NCBI RefSeq assembly: GCF_003073045.1
Contig: NC_037601.1
Coordinates: 9,783,807-9,847,806 of the forward strand
Direction: 5' to 3'
DNA: 64,000 nt
Source of the DNA: Pomacea canaliculata
Lineage: Eukaryota > Mollusca > Gastropoda > Architaenioglossa > Ampullariidae
The notes below the pieces were generated by a model that did not search any database, was not told the origin of the DNA, and saw only the letters and a program-made list of their open reading frames with translations. Below, one piece after another: positions 47,701 to 60,198 of the stretch. The translations under genes were made by a program, and so were the position numbers. Numbering within the stretch: position 1 is the first letter of the stretch; the number at the start of each line of letters is the position of its first letter.

Positions 47701-50700
47701 GGACAGTTCAGTGAATCGTCTGCAACCAGCGTGCTCACCCCAGTCACGAGGTGTTCATCAGAAACTTGAACAATTCTATTGTTAATTACGATGGTGAACA
47801 GTTTTTGCGAAGCACCTGAGAATCTTTATACGTGTATATCCTTAGGTCATCTTGAACAGCTTCTTGTTTATCAACTGGCTGAATTTTACCAACTGCCCGA
47901 AACTTTGGGAGTTTTCCAGATCGGAGTGTAAAATTGAATAATTTATCACACATCTTACTACTTTAAAGATTAGTTCAGTCATAGCCATAGGCTTGGTTAC
48001 ATTTCAAGTTGCTAACCACATTTTTAATTTCATTTTTCGTAAACGGTTCCCATGGCTCATCCATTAACGAAGAGTCTCCTCATTATTTCCAGACTCATCA
48101 TGAAAGTGTTCTAGAAAAGCCTCTCATGAAGTCTGTGCAGTGGTTTGTCTTCTCTCCAAGCTTCGACCACTAATATTTCTCCAGAAAATTTTGGGATCTT
48201 GACTCTTCAGCTTTCTTATATTAACAACATTAGACTGGAACTTTTTAAACTACTTATTTATTTACTTCTCTTTTTTTTTTGTAGCATTTATTTTCTTATG
48301 GGCTTCGTTCATGATTCCTTGTTCTCAAAAAAGCTTTGTTTCTCTCTTTCAAATTCGTAATTAAACTACAGGCACTGATTTTTCTGCCTTCTGTAATCGT
48401 AGTTGAGTGTCTTGGTGTACAACCCAGCGATCTGCGCACTAATTAATAATTTCATTGAGTGTCAACACATGTCGCCAGCCTTCATTCCATGATTGCATTT
48501 CGGTTTTACACACTTTTGCTAAACCACATTTGTAGAGTCTGTTTTTACAGAACATTTCTACCTTTTCTACTCAGCAAATAAATAAAAATATACGACAGAG
48601 ACCGTCCTTGGTTTTCTCCGGTACAGCGTTCCTCGCTACTTCGCGGTTCATATATCGCGGATTCACTACTTCGCGGGTTTTTTTGAGCGAAGTATCGATC
48701 ACTACTTCCGTGCTAGGAATTATCGTTCTACAAAAGACCATAGATATTTCAACAGGAAAAAGACGAAAAATGTAGCTGTATTAGTATTTCTATTAAAATA
48801 CCATGGTTATTTTGTAGATAGAAAGAAAGAAATAATTGTGTGACAGAAATCCATTGCTCTGCGTAAGCGACGAGCCATGATTGTTATCTCCCATCTCGCA
48901 GCCAGTTCGCATCACTTTTTTGTTTCTCTGAGTACAGTTATAATTTTTTTACACTAATTTGTTATTGTATTGTATTAATACCATGATTAATATATTACTT
49001 ACACTCACATGATATTGTTTTACATGTATATATTATTATTGCATGTATGTCCCTATTTCGCGGAAATTCCTTTATCGCGACTGATCATAGCACCTATCCC
49101 CCGCGATAAACGAGGGGACACTGTACTCCGATTTCCTCCACTCTGTGTGTGTTGGTGTGTGTGCATGTTTGTGTGTGTGTGTGCATGTTTGTGTGTGTGT
49201 GTGCATGTTTGTGTGTGTGCATGTTTGTGTATACGTGTCTATTGCGTGTATGCGCGTTCGTTCGTGCATTTCAGCCCTACCTTCAAAAGGTGAGTATTCT
49301 GGCGGATGTTTGGATGTTGAGTCAAACGGATGCTGGTGAAAGGCGGGCTGTAGATATGCTAATTAACCAAACAGCCATATTACTGGATTCACCGTGTTTA
49401 TAAACACTTGATAGGACTTCATCACAAGGCAGCTAATTATCTTTTGGTTGTCGATGGTGTCTTGGTCGTGACGATGATCTGTTTATTGTAACATTTGTTT
49501 TGGTCACGACAGTCTATGATCTCCTGGTTGGAAGTGGAACAGATCTTTTGGTCATGACAGTTGATTACTGTTTAGTTCAGATAAAAGTATTTTAGTCTCA
49601 AATAACATTTTTGCAACACGTGAAACGACAACTTGCTGGTGGTCAACGTCTGCTTGTTACATAAGTATTGGACTAACTGACTTGTGATGTATCCAAGCTG
49701 AGAGGTTGGTGTACAACTTATGATCAACATTTTTGTCTTCTTGTCCCTCAGGTCTCTCCCAGACATCGTCTCTCTCTGCAGGTCGCGTGGGTCCTCCTGA
49801 CAGCCGCTGCAACATCAACAACGGCCTCGTGGCGGACGCGTCTGACTGTCGCGGGTACTTGCTGTGCTTGCAGGGCGCCGCACGACAGCTGCACTGCACC
49901 CGGGACTTGCTGTTCAACCAACTGAAACTCGTCTGCGACTTCCCCAGCAACGTACAGTGCGGAAACCGGCCTCTTGTGTCAGGTGAGAAGGTTTCTTGTG
50001 TCAGGTGAGTAGGTATCTTGTGTCAGGTGAGAAGGTATCACTGCCTTCCTGATCGGTTCTGTTGAAAGAACAATGACTGGCACCTTTCACTCTCTAAAAC
50101 TATTCTAAGAATGTTCAGAAGTAAAGTAAGCCTTGCCATAATCTACCAATAACCATCATAACCAGTACACCAACAGCTATGACACAATCACTCACATTGC
50201 TTGTCAGCTATACTGACCAAAGACCATCTGTTTCAGGGTCTCCATCATCCAGCTGGTCATCTAACTCTGTCCCAGAGAGCGGCAGATGCTACACCGCCGT
50301 TGTCAACGTTACCATAGACATCAAGAATGATGTGAGGGCGCCACAGTTCTACGAGAGTGTGACTTTACGAGTTCAGAGACAACCACTCCGCCACGTGTTG
50401 CTCATTGCTGCAGGAATGGACCCCAAATTTAGGTTTGATTGTCGTCTGGTACTTCCCTTTATACACTCAGTAATACAGTAAAACCTGGTAATACTTCATA
50501 GTCTTCAATTGTTGTGCATATTTATTCCACTCAAGTCTTAATTTCTAGAACACCAGTCCTTTCATTTCCATCTTTGCTTCGTTGCACCTGTTGAGTATTG
50601 AGCGTAGAGAACAATCGTGAGTACAGATCACAAACCTTGGTTTATGGTACCTCGTGGTAAGTGGTTGATGTGGACACAACCAGGTCTTAAGTTTAACTGT

Positions 50701-51183
50701 GTCATGTGACAGATTTGAAACGACGGAATTCCCTGGATTCGGGGACCACCTGTCTTCCATCTACGGAGTCAGAAACGACATTCAGGCCATCTGGACCTTG
50801 TTTGACAAAAGAGGCAGTCTTGTTAGAGAGAGTGAGTATTCTTACAATCACGGCTTTCATACAATAACAAAGTCCGCATGTTGTCAATAAGAGAAAGAGT
50901 TTCATACAGCAAGAAAGATAGTATTGTTAGAGAACATGTTAAAGACAAGAAGAGGTGATTATCAGAGTAAATACTCGTTCACCCGGGTATGAACAGTAAT
51001 ACTCGAAGCTGTATAAGTGCGCCCAAGATCAGTGTTAAAGAAGTTCTTGTGTATAATAACCTGTACACACGATACTAAAAATGGAGGAAAACTCATATAT
51101 TTTCTAAACTTTCAGATTTGGACGAGTTTTATCCCGAAAACGGCGAAATTCTCACGTTCGTGTTCTCTTCAACAAGCGTCTAG
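44747..51183 (+). CDS. Secreted chitin-binding / transcobalamin-like (DUF4430) protein
   Basis: Five exons: 44747-44843, 49752-49982, 50237-50432, 50713-50831 and 51116-51183 (TAG). They join in phase to give 236 aa. Residues 1-30 are a signal peptide (VVIFRSLLTGVLWSISSGQ). Residues about 52-102 are a chitin-binding type-2 (CBM14/peritrophin-A) domain with Cys in CNINNG, DCRGYLLC, LHC, LVCDF and VQC. A Ser/Pro linker follows. Residues about 125-236 resemble the C-terminal DUF4430 domain of intrinsic factor and transcobalamin: VNVTIDIKNDVRAP, PLRHVLLIAAG, FGDHLSSIYGV, AIWTLFDK, LDEFYPENGEILTFVF. The pairing suggests an extracellular ligand binder anchored on chitin; that role is inference. Exon 2 has a triplicated donor; intron 1 (4.9 kb) is full of transposons. 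Confidence 0.85.
44844..46559. other. Left part of intron 1 of the chitin-binding gene
   Basis: Intronic sequence with CA-rich stretches (about 44870-44910, 45490-45600). Nothing further was recognised. Confidence 0.5.
46755..47212 (+). mobile_element. tRNA-type SINE, split by a MITE
   Basis: The head has an A-box-like ATAGCCGAGAGATTAGA (about 46763) and a B-box-like GGTTCAATGCC (46810-46820). The body continues CCAGCTGGCGGGAATGG and GATTCC, is interrupted at 46887-47090, and resumes GGGTTGGGTAAGGTAAGG to about 47212. It sits between two blocks of an antisense LINE RT, so it inserted into that LINE. Confidence 0.65.
46887..47090. mobile_element. hAT MITE inside the SINE, perfect 8-bp duplication
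   Basis: Left end CAGAGGTTCTCAAC and inverted right end CAGCGGTACTCAAC agree at 12 of 14. The flanking duplication CCATAGAG is perfect (46879-46886 and 47091-47098). The interior has GGGGCGCG motifs and a G12 run. It encodes nothing. Confidence 0.92.
48624..49123. mobile_element. pogo/Tigger-like MITE with TA duplication
   Basis: It starts CAGCGTTCCTCGCTACTTCG after TA (48622-48623) and ends in the inverse of CAGTGTCCCCTCGTTTATCG before TA (49124-49125). Termini of CAGTGTxCCCTCG...TCGCGG type with TA are typical of pogo/Tigger elements. The 500-bp AT-rich interior has no transposase. Further TTCGCGG and ATCGCGG motifs lie near both ends. Confidence 0.8.
49145..49245. repeat. GT microsatellite with GCATGTTT interruptions
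   Basis: (GT)n tracts broken at regular intervals by GCATGTTT; intronic. Confidence 0.9.
49246..49751. other. Right end of intron 1
   Basis: Contains loosely repeated TTTTGGTCATGACAGT-like segments (about 49430-49570), then the acceptor of exon 2 (TTCTTGTCCCTCAG). No gene. Confidence 0.5.
49972..50037 (+). repeat. Triplicated donor of exon 2
   Basis: CTTGTGTCAG|GTGAG occurs three times at exact 22-bp spacing, with GT at 49983, 50005 and 50027. Only the first keeps phase with exon 3. The second and third would shift frame. Confidence 0.92.
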
Positions 51184-53251
51184 CGCCAGGGTAGAAGTCC
51201 GGGTATCTGTAGGAGGGACTCCCTTCCCAGTCAACCGTCCCTCCTTCTCTTGAAGAGTTGCGCGCCTTGCAGAGCCACTAATGAGTAATGAGTCAGCCTG
51301 GGTTTTTATGAGACATCAGCTGCATACATCTGGAAAGACAGCAGGATTTTTTTTTTAAATCGGCAACCGTTGCTGTTCTGGGCTGGATGGTGTCAGAGAA
51401 GATTATTTTGAAGATCTACAGATGACAAATAGCCGTCCACAGTTGCCGTGTGATTGCAAAACTTCAGGGAACAGCTCATCAGAAATTAGGGAAACAATTG
51501 TAAAAGTTTTAGTGTGATAGTGAGACCTCTACAGCAGACGTGAAGGTTTAAATATTCTACTATTGACAGCAACAATAATAGACAGCATGTAGAGATTTTC
51601 AGAAAATCCTGTTATCTCTGTTCAGTGAATGACCTCATGGAGTTAGCATAATAAATCTTAGAAAACAAGTTAAATTATGTCCATCTGCTCCCTGACTGAA
51701 CCAGTTCTTGTCTTGAGCACTCGTAGGTCCGTCAGTAGTCTTGTCGGACAGTCACCTGCAACATTGCAACAGATAATGGATAAATGAGTGAGTGAATGAA
51801 GCGCAGGAAAGAATGAAAAGCAATGGGGTTGAAAGGAGGAGGAAAGGAAGAAGAGAGAGAGAAGCCGGTCGGGAGCGAGGGAGAGAAAGAAACCCTAAGA
51901 ACCACTGTTTCCTCGTTAGAGAAAACAACTTTGCCGAGGCTTGGCTAATTGAATGCCGCCTGCGAACCAATTTAGCCTCGTGTTGAACAAACTGGTAGAG
52001 TAAACAGCGGCCTTAATGTGTGTGGCTGAGCAAAAAGCTTCATTTGCATAACTTTTCACGCAGAATTAGCTCCCCTTGAAGTGGTCCTTGCTTCTCGTCT
52101 AGTGTCGTCACCCTTTACACTGTAAATGTCACGCTACAGTGTGCTGTATAGTATGTGACATGTCACACCCCAGCATGCTATACATTTCTGACATGTCACG
52201 CTCTATATCTGTCATCTGAGCATTTCTCTGACATGTGTACACTCACACATCATAGTATCAGGGGCTGAATTAGGGTCTTACGGGCAGGGAGGTGGTACAG
52301 ACCCCACTGAAGGCCAGCTTTTATGCGAGGGCGGTGTTCATCTCTCTGTGTTCATCTCTCTCTCTCTGCCTCACCTGTACGGTCTAGGCACCTGGAGGAA
52401 GTAGTCTGCGTCACCAAACCGGCTAAGGTTTCAGTGCCATGGGACTGGACTGTGACTACTGGGCAGTTTTCTCCCCCAACCCCCAGCATCAACTTGAATG
52501 AGAAGGAAAAGAGAGAATCACTCGGGGACCGGTTACTGGAATTGTGTACATTCCACTCACACTGAGTCCGAGCGAAATTTCATCTAATGTTAACCCCTCA
52601 GAGCCCAATGTTTAACTTGAAACTCAAACCTGTTCTGAGGGAACTGAAGCAATGTTGTTCTAAGGGAAGTAACCCACGAACACACAGTCACCAGTTTCTC
52701 TCCCTTTACGCGCCCTCCCCTCCCCCAACTTCCTGTGGTCCCCGCCTGCACCTCACTTCACTTCAGGCAATCAACTCCTCCGTCAACCTCCAGAGCTCGT
52801 GGGAACAAGGATTTCACTTTGCCAACGTGTGAGATTCAAAGTGAGAATTTTTAACTTAAAACATTCGTTTACTTGATGGTGTGTTTTATTACACCAGTGG
52901 CGCCTCCTGCCGGGAGTTACACCAGGTATTTCGTGCCTTTCTCACAGGAGAGCGCCAAGAAGTTCCCGAGTCATCATTAGCAGCGTCGTCTCGCCAGTCA
53001 GGGTTAGACAACTGCATTACGATAATTCACTCACGAGGTGGCGCTCACACGAAAACTGTTAGGACCTCTACATCCGGTCTCTCCAGGGGAGAGAATGGTG
53101 TAGGTAATGCTTGAGACAGACTGGGAACTGAGTTATCTTCTCCTTGTTGTACAGTGTACAGTGATGAAGTCTGAGGTCTGTCTTGACTGCCTCACCCTCT
53201 AGCAATTCTGTCAAACGAAGGTTTGACTCCAGCTCATGGTGTCTGGTCTTC
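51184..53251. other. 3' flank and gene-poor spacer
   Basis: Contains the likely 3'UTR to about 51670, a purine-rich block (51790-51900) and TGACATGTCAC-type imperfect repeats (52120-52200). Open frames near 52320-52560, 52590-52830 and 52880-53115 have no family resemblance. Confidence 0.5.
51650..51655 (+). terminator. Poly(A) signal of the chitin-binding gene
   Basis: AATAAA 467 bases after the TAG stop; the first one found on this strand. Confidence 0.45.
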
Positions 53252-53402
53252 ATTGTGACCATGACTGGTCTGTTCTACTGTCAGATTGTGACCATGACTG
53301 GTCTGTTCTACTGTCAGATTGTGACCATGACTGGTTTGTTCTACTGTCAGATTGTGACCATGACTGGTTTGTTCTACTGTCAGATTGTGACCATGACTGG
53401 TC
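53252..53402. repeat. 33-bp minisatellite, about 4.6 units
   Basis: ATTGTGACCATGACTGGTCT plus 13 bases repeats at 53252, 53285, 53318, 53351 and 53384 (partial), nearly identical. Because 33 is divisible by three, open frames of 11-residue repeats occur on both strands; they are by-products. Confidence 0.95.
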
Positions 53403-54569
53403 TTCTGAGTCATTAGCTTCTGACCAAAAATTTGCATGTTTTTCGTGACGACTGTTTTTGAGCTGGAATGGAGTCTGCGAATCTTAAGCCTAATCCGCCA
53501 CAACTAAACAGTCGTAAAATGAACTTTTATGGACGAATTTAGGACAAACTTAAAATCAGTGTATTGCATATAATTTGTTTCTTTCTTCTTCACTCACAAC
53601 TCCTTCTCTCTCGCTCGCGCGCGCGCGCTCTCTCTCTCTCTCACGTAAATTCAGTTCCATCATGTGACCTGCATGCATGACAGGGGGCAAACAGAAGTTG
53701 GTTGCCATTTATCGCGGTAAGATAAATGGTGGTGCCTTCTACCCACCTCACCATCGGCTTCCCTCCAATGAGCTCTAAAGGATCGTCTTCGACAACACGT
53801 TGCCAAGTAGACAAACTTGCACCGCCCTCTACTTTTGCCAAAATGGCTCCTGGAGGTATGAGGGAGGTCGCCAGGGAGGTAACACGAGTCACGTGATGTA
53901 GTCGGTATTTTGGAACAGTTCTCTCAGTCGTATCTTCCTGAAGATTAGCAAGGTTTGTCTTCCACGGGTACAGCCAGAGGTAAACTGCGACTGATGATGG
54001 TACGTAAGCATACTACTTATTGCAATAATTCCTGTTTCATTCATCAGCGATTACTTTCAGGCGCAATACAATTTATTTTACAACAAATTATGTAATTTTC
54101 TTCTTTATTTTCCAACATGGCGCACTCCTGGTGTCTGTGGTGGACTTCAGTGAAGCGTTATTTATAAAGAACTGCTGAAATGATTGCAAGACTGAAACAA
54201 GTATTTACAAAGTACAGGACACTTCACAAAGATTTCACTATGATGCAGCAAAATGAAAAGGATGTGAAAACAAAGTCAACGACATCATTACACGAAGTTG
54301 TCAAAGAAGAAAGAGAAAATAGTTTTCAAATGTGACAAATAAAAATTATTTGAAGTACAAAGAATCCCTGACTGCCACAAAACATTTACTGACAAGCAAG
54401 GCACGAACTGGAGCCTGGTGTAGAAAGCATTCAAGTCGTTCGATGTTGGAAAAAATATGTACAATGCACAGCAAGCGGGACAAGTCGACACAAGGGATGC
54501 AAATTTCTATTTCTATTCTTTGACATTTCAAATTTGACAAACACTAAAGCAGATAGTTCCGACACAGCC
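53403..54569. other. Spacer with one unexplained minus-strand frame
   Basis: A short CG/CT repeat at 53605-53642. On the minus strand 53641-53892 is an open frame containing VRWVEGTTIYLTAINGNQLL that reads like protein but has no recognised family or flanking exons. Left unannotated as a gene. Confidence 0.4.
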
Positions 54570-54690
54570 AGTGTGTGTGTTAGAGAGTGTGTGTGTGATA
54601 GAGAGTGTTAGAGAGTGTATGTAATAGAGTGTGTGTGTTAGAGAATGTGTGTGTGTGTGTGAGAGAGATACAGAGTGTGTGTGTATGGGG
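54570..54690. repeat. GT/GA microsatellite
   Basis: Interrupted GTGTGT and TAGAGAGTGT repeats. Confidence 0.9.
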
Positions 54691-57600
54691 TGATGGTCAC
54701 AACCACCTGTTGTACTAGATGCTGATGGGTGTGTGTATCGTCGGCACAGGTAGACGACACCACTTTGACACCAGAAGCTCACATCACGTGATATGTTCAC
54801 TAAACATAACTTTATAACATAACCCTTACAGCTTGAAAAATCACAATACATTCATACATGTTGACCATCTGTAACAATCCTAACAGAAATATTGTAAGGG
54901 AATGTAAGGATGACACCAATGTTTTACTGTTAATATAAAGAAAACAACAGTTTGACATTGTGTTGTCCACTGTTACCTGTTTGTTTACTCATTATTCTTC
55001 ACCACCACCACCGCCACCTGCCTGTCTCTCTTTCCTGTGGACAGCAGCTTTCCCTTACCTTGTAGGTGAGCAGCGTGACCTACCAGCCAGATGCTCAAAA
55101 CATCAGCACGTAACACGCCGTAAGATCACGTAACACACCGTAAGATCACGTAATATTTCTATTATCCTAAATGGTGTTACGCTTTGAATAAATAATTTAT
55201 TTTCCAAACGCGTGTTTATTTATGCAAGACACTGTTCACTAACATACAACTGTGCACTAAGAGAAAATGTCGAGAATGTTCTCATCAACGTGTTGTTACT
55301 GAGGTAACGTAGCTGTGTCCTGTGCTCTCACCAGTTAGACTGTAGATACGTTTCCTATTGGAAGAACAGTTATTTTTTAATCAGCCCACAAACAAAAATA
55401 TTCTTTACCATAAAAACAAATTTTCAGCCAAGTAAACACTTATTTTGATTCCATCTTCCAGCAGTTACTTTTGTTTCAATTTTTAGTTCCTTGAGGTCTT
55501 ATGGCAGTTCACAAATACTGAAGTTTCCTGAGTTCCAGAATTTTGACATTTTATTGCAAATTGACTAATTTCAGTGGGACTGGGGAAGCAAAACACGAGT
55601 TTATGTGTGTTTCTTTCTCTCGAGCTTCTAGTGAAGGGTAAAGCCGTAAAACTGATATTTCTGTGAATCCATTCGAGGAAGTTCTACAAAACGGATGCGT
55701 TAAAACAGAATAGAAACAATTTTCTTCGTCGGCTTCAATTTTTTTTTTCGATATTTCATGCGATGGTTATTGATTTGTGAAGAGAAAATTACAGAGTAGA
55801 AGCGGAAACAAAGCATTGCACAAAGGTTACATGATTCATGATTAATTTGCGAAACTAAAGATTTTCATTTGTCTCCACATTCAGTGGAGGAGCAGTGTGA
55901 AGCCTCGGACCACCTTCTTCCGATAAAGGAAAATATCAGCTCTTGATGTAATATGAAATCTCCCGAAGACAGAATGCAAAGATGGGAGCAGTTAGGGTCA
56001 TACGTACCCGCTGATTAAAGGGTATCTATCAACGATGAGCTGCTAGTACTCTTGGTTCGCGTGGTCTAAGGGAGAGCAATCGACAGAGTATATCAGACCT
56101 TGCTTAGTCCCGGGTGGGCCTAACAATCCTCATTACGGGCTACCCGAGGGCTCACCCCCCGTAGCAGAAATGTCATGGAGTAATCAGTGACAGGTGGATG
56201 TAAAATTTTCAGTGGACAGTACAGGTGACACAGGTGTGGGGTAGGAGGAGGTGACTGCGAGGAACGGAGGATGTTGCTGAGTACGCATGCAACACACACA
56301 CAGACACACACGTGTACATGTTGAACCCACCACGATGCATGTACAGAAGCAGCCACAAGGCACACTGCTGACAAGGCGTTGTCATGACAACGATGGTAAG
56401 ATTCTTAACAAGGTCTGTAGGTGTGTGCAAGGCCACGTGCTGACGCTGGGCGGCGCTGCTGTCTCGCAATGCTGTGCGCATGTGCGACCTTAGTAACGAC
56501 AATTTTCATCTACTTTACTCTTGCATCTCAGCTCTCTCCAATCTGTATAGTTCTCTCTCTCTCTCAGTCAGCGGAAGTGACGCTTGAGGCAGCCAGTGAC
56601 CTCCCCTCTGTCTGACCGCTCGCCATAACTATACTTAAATACTCTCTGTATACAAGTAAGTATAAATCACAACCAAACAATACTAAGGACCCGGATCATA
56701 TTGTCAAAATCAAAGCAATACAAATGTCAACACCAAATCTCTTGATGCGATCAAAGACTAAGAAAGTAATTATCCGTTTTTGTCTTTCTTAATTTTTGAA
56801 AATCAGCAAATATGTAAGAAATGTTTACAAGCAATGTGAACGTTGGATGAAAATACCAGTCGGCGCTGGTGACCTTTCTGACCACACAGCGACGTAAAGC
56901 AGTATTAGCTTGACGACCGTCCATCAAACTGCGGCTGGCCGGCTGGTTATCAGGTTATTTCGTCTCCTGAGCCAGGCTGAATTCAATGATTACCTCCCTG
57001 CTGTCCACTCGCGGAATTGCCAACCGTACGTGATGACAGTTGAGGTCACTGTGAGGGTCAGCGATATTTTAGTGCACTGGAAGCTCAGACAATGATGTCT
57101 GTCGACTAGAAAATCAGCAGACGACGAGGTCGAGGATGTGAATACTTGAGAACGATCAGGTGAGCGTCGACTACCTGAAGTACGAGTCTACTGCATTTCA
57201 TTCCTCACACGCCCCCTACCCTAGCTAAGGTCAGGAGCGGCAACTCCAACAACCTGCCAACTGGTTCACGTGATCAAGTCACGTGCTCTTCACTCGCTCC
57301 CTCTACAAAGACTTAACGTGAAGATACTTACCAGACACCAGACACCAGTCAAGATGGTCACAGAGTCAACCAAAAAGACATGTGAATGATGGGGACCCGG
57401 ATGAAAAGAAAGAAGATGCAAAGAAAACAATTTTCTGACCAGCATCTGTCCGATGTTTGATACAGAACTACTACCTGCATCTACCTGGATATTTCAAACA
57501 TTGATTGCAGCCAATAAGAAATCCTTTCCACTTTGGCATGGCATAATGTAGCACACACTCCGGTCCTTCAGTACTTACATCTGACATGTCAAATATATAT

Positions 57601-60198
57601 GTCACACTAGTCACATCATAAAGACGATGTGAAGTCAGTTCCTTATAAGGTCACATTGATGAAGGCAAAACTTTCAAAAATAAAGCACATCCATTAAGAC
57701 ATATAACAGGTAGTAACAAGCGACAACACAACCAACACATTTCAGGCGTTGGTAGACACAGTCACAAACACTTACTGTCTACTCTAGTTGCTCTCTACCT
57801 CTAGAGAGCTGCACCCGGAACACTGTGGCTGACGTCATAGTCTGGAAGACTGGAACCACCCCACCACCCACCATTCAAATCAGATGTTGTGTTTTATATT
57901 TGTTAAGTATGTTGATACATCAGCAGTTATATGCGCTGTATTTATCATTTCAGACTAAAGATCTTATTCAGTTTTCTCTATCTTGACATCAACTGTATGA
58001 GAAAATAGGTAAACAATTGTCAAAATATGCAGCAATATACATTCAAATAAATATGGATCAAGTAACAGTAGTAAGCAGTAATTTTCATTATTTCTAAACA
58101 CGTACAGCCTATTACAAGTATTAATATACGTAGAATCAGGAATGAAAAAAGGGAGACACATTTCCAGGGTAATATTTCAGTGTTTTCTTCTTTCAAAACG
58201 GAGCGAAGAATCCAGGAATTCAAGAAGTGTCTGACGAGGCTGCTAGGATCTCATACAGAGAACATAGAACAAACGACTTTGTAGGAAACAAGATGGCCAC
58301 ACTCGTAGGACACCAGCAACCTCTACTTTGTGCAGGACCTGCTGACTATCGCCCACAATAGGCAAGAGTGGGACCCTGTCAGCTGCCGCGTCTATCCATG
58401 TGATCCCCCCAACCATAGGTACCGGTCACGTGACTGACTGATCACGAATTTGTATCACTGGACTGCTTTTTTCCAGACGATTTTTTTTTAGGTAACTGCT
58501 AAAACGAGGCTGGTATGTACAAAGCTTCCGGTTTAGCCACGTGTCATATTTACTGAAACGTATACAAAGCTTCCGGTTTAGTCACATTTATTGTTTAGGC
58601 TCGCCGAGACTGACAGCGAAGAACTTAGCAAGATACTAAGCGTTGGTCTCGGCAGACAGCAGTCCACCTATACCTGTCCGTGGACTGACTGACTAACCGA
58701 GTTTCACAATGTGTACCGCAAAGTGAAAATCGGATTAAAGGGATTTTACAGGCAAAGTAAAACTGCTTAGAATCTCGTAAAGAGTAGGATCAGTTGTTCT
58801 TCTTCTTGCTCCTAGTCACCCCAAGTAGAGCATGGGGCCGCAAGGATTAGTTTGAATTTCGTCTATTTTTGTATCTGTTCATGTAGAAAAAGTTTAATAT
58901 TTTCTAGGATGTTGTGTTTAATAAGAGAAATTTCACAGGACTCGTTTGCTTCAGTGAAGTCTCTCCTCCGATGACATCAACACGATCCCAGAGTCAGCTG
59001 ATGCAATGATATGGTTGGACATTGCTCATAGACATCTTGATGGTTATCACTGATATATATCACTAATCCAACTAACGACACACCACTTGAGTTCAAATCC
59101 TAGCAATGACCGACACTTCCTCTCCCTTTCTGACGTCACACGCAAGTTCGGCTGCTAACCGTCCGGGGAAGATATCGCGGTTACTCGGCGACAACAGTCG
59201 ATGTCACTGGAATTTTTGATTTTTTTTTTTAATTGGCAACCGAGCTAGTGTTAATGAAGTGAGGAAAGAATCATTTATTTCTTCTGTATTGCTCTCGTGA
59301 GCTGCAATCGTAACTAAATATAATTTTCAAACTTTTTTTTTTTTTGAACGTCGCCACAGGATTATCACCGCTTCACAGCCTTTACTAAAGCTTTAAAAGA
59401 TAAAATTTCAGTATGTGTATTTATCTGTGTCTATATTCTATAAGAAAGAATGTGCGTGTGAGAGAGAGAAAGAAGGTTGTGTATGAGGGAAGAGCTTCAG
59501 ACATGTGTAAATGTGTATATGTGTCTACATGTACAAATATAACCCATCAAAATATCTCCACAGAAGTATACATACAAAGACTTTTGTATATGAGCATATC
59601 TTCACAGAAAGCAAGTGAAGCTCGATCTGCGCAAAGTCAGACAGTCCCGAAAATGTCCTCCTGTTTGGAGCACACATGTCCACCACACGACTGTCACAGT
59701 CACCAGTTCATCACCATCACACGACTATCACAGTCACCATCACCACCACACAACTGTCACAAGCACCAGTCGCATGTAGTCAGCATCAGTGAAAGCGCCC
59801 CGCAGACAGGAGGGACAGAAGTATTTTCTTGGCGGCTTCTTGGCGATTTGCTAATAGAGTTTGTAGGTGTTGTGGGCCTTGATCCACTCAGGCGAGGGCG
59901 GAGGAGGTTGTCATGGAGATACGCTTGCTGTGACCTCGCGAGAACAGCTAAAAGCTGCGTGACAGACCCCGAGTGACCAACATACCCTGTTACATTTGCT
60001 TCTTATTGAAAGGGATTAGTTGAATGACCTCGTAGTTACTCTGAAGTGTGAGAGAACGGACAATCAAAATATAACAAAACAAGAACAAGTTCGACCCTTA
60101 TCCTTTTCCCCATTCAAAAAGAACATAAGAAGATGGGTAGATGATGAGAGGAGCTAAGGACAGTCAGCTGACGTCCCACGCGCCGGGGACCAGACTCG
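54691..60198. other. Gene-poor interval left of the RGK gene
   Basis: No exon could be supported. It holds a 22-bp duplicated CACGTAACACxCCGTAAGAT (55100-55150) and a pair of ACAAAGCTTCCGGTTTAG segments 46 bp apart (58519 and 58565). It may include the RGK 3'UTR; a minus-strand AATAAA lies at 59274-59279. Confidence 0.5.

Larger units (their letters stand above)
46560..48560 (-). mobile_element. Antisense degraded LINE, interrupted by a SINE
   Basis: Minus-strand fragments in order: SLKSQDPKIFWRNISGRSLE and EPFTKNEIKNVVSNLKCNQA (about 48250-47980), LFNFTLRSGKLPKFRAVGKI (about 47940-47880), NKTKVVVFPEARSG (about 47265-47225), then, beyond a 0.45-kb insertion, KIKFGFQYLGVYFNDAQKKL (about 46712-46650). 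These are the linker, first RT blocks, KTKVVVF and FxYLGVxF blocks of a LINE RT. Many stops and frame changes show great age. Confidence 0.65.

Noticed and set aside
53236-53503. Repeat proteins with 11-residue units on both strands
   Set aside because: A 33-bp minisatellite gives open frames in both directions automatically.
56050-56130. tRNA-like stretch GTGGTCTAAGGG with paired arms
   Set aside because: No B box and no plausible cloverleaf was found.
59413-59976. 187-residue plus-strand open frame
   Set aside because: Low-complexity His/Ser segment from CACCAT-type repeats; no splice sites or family match.
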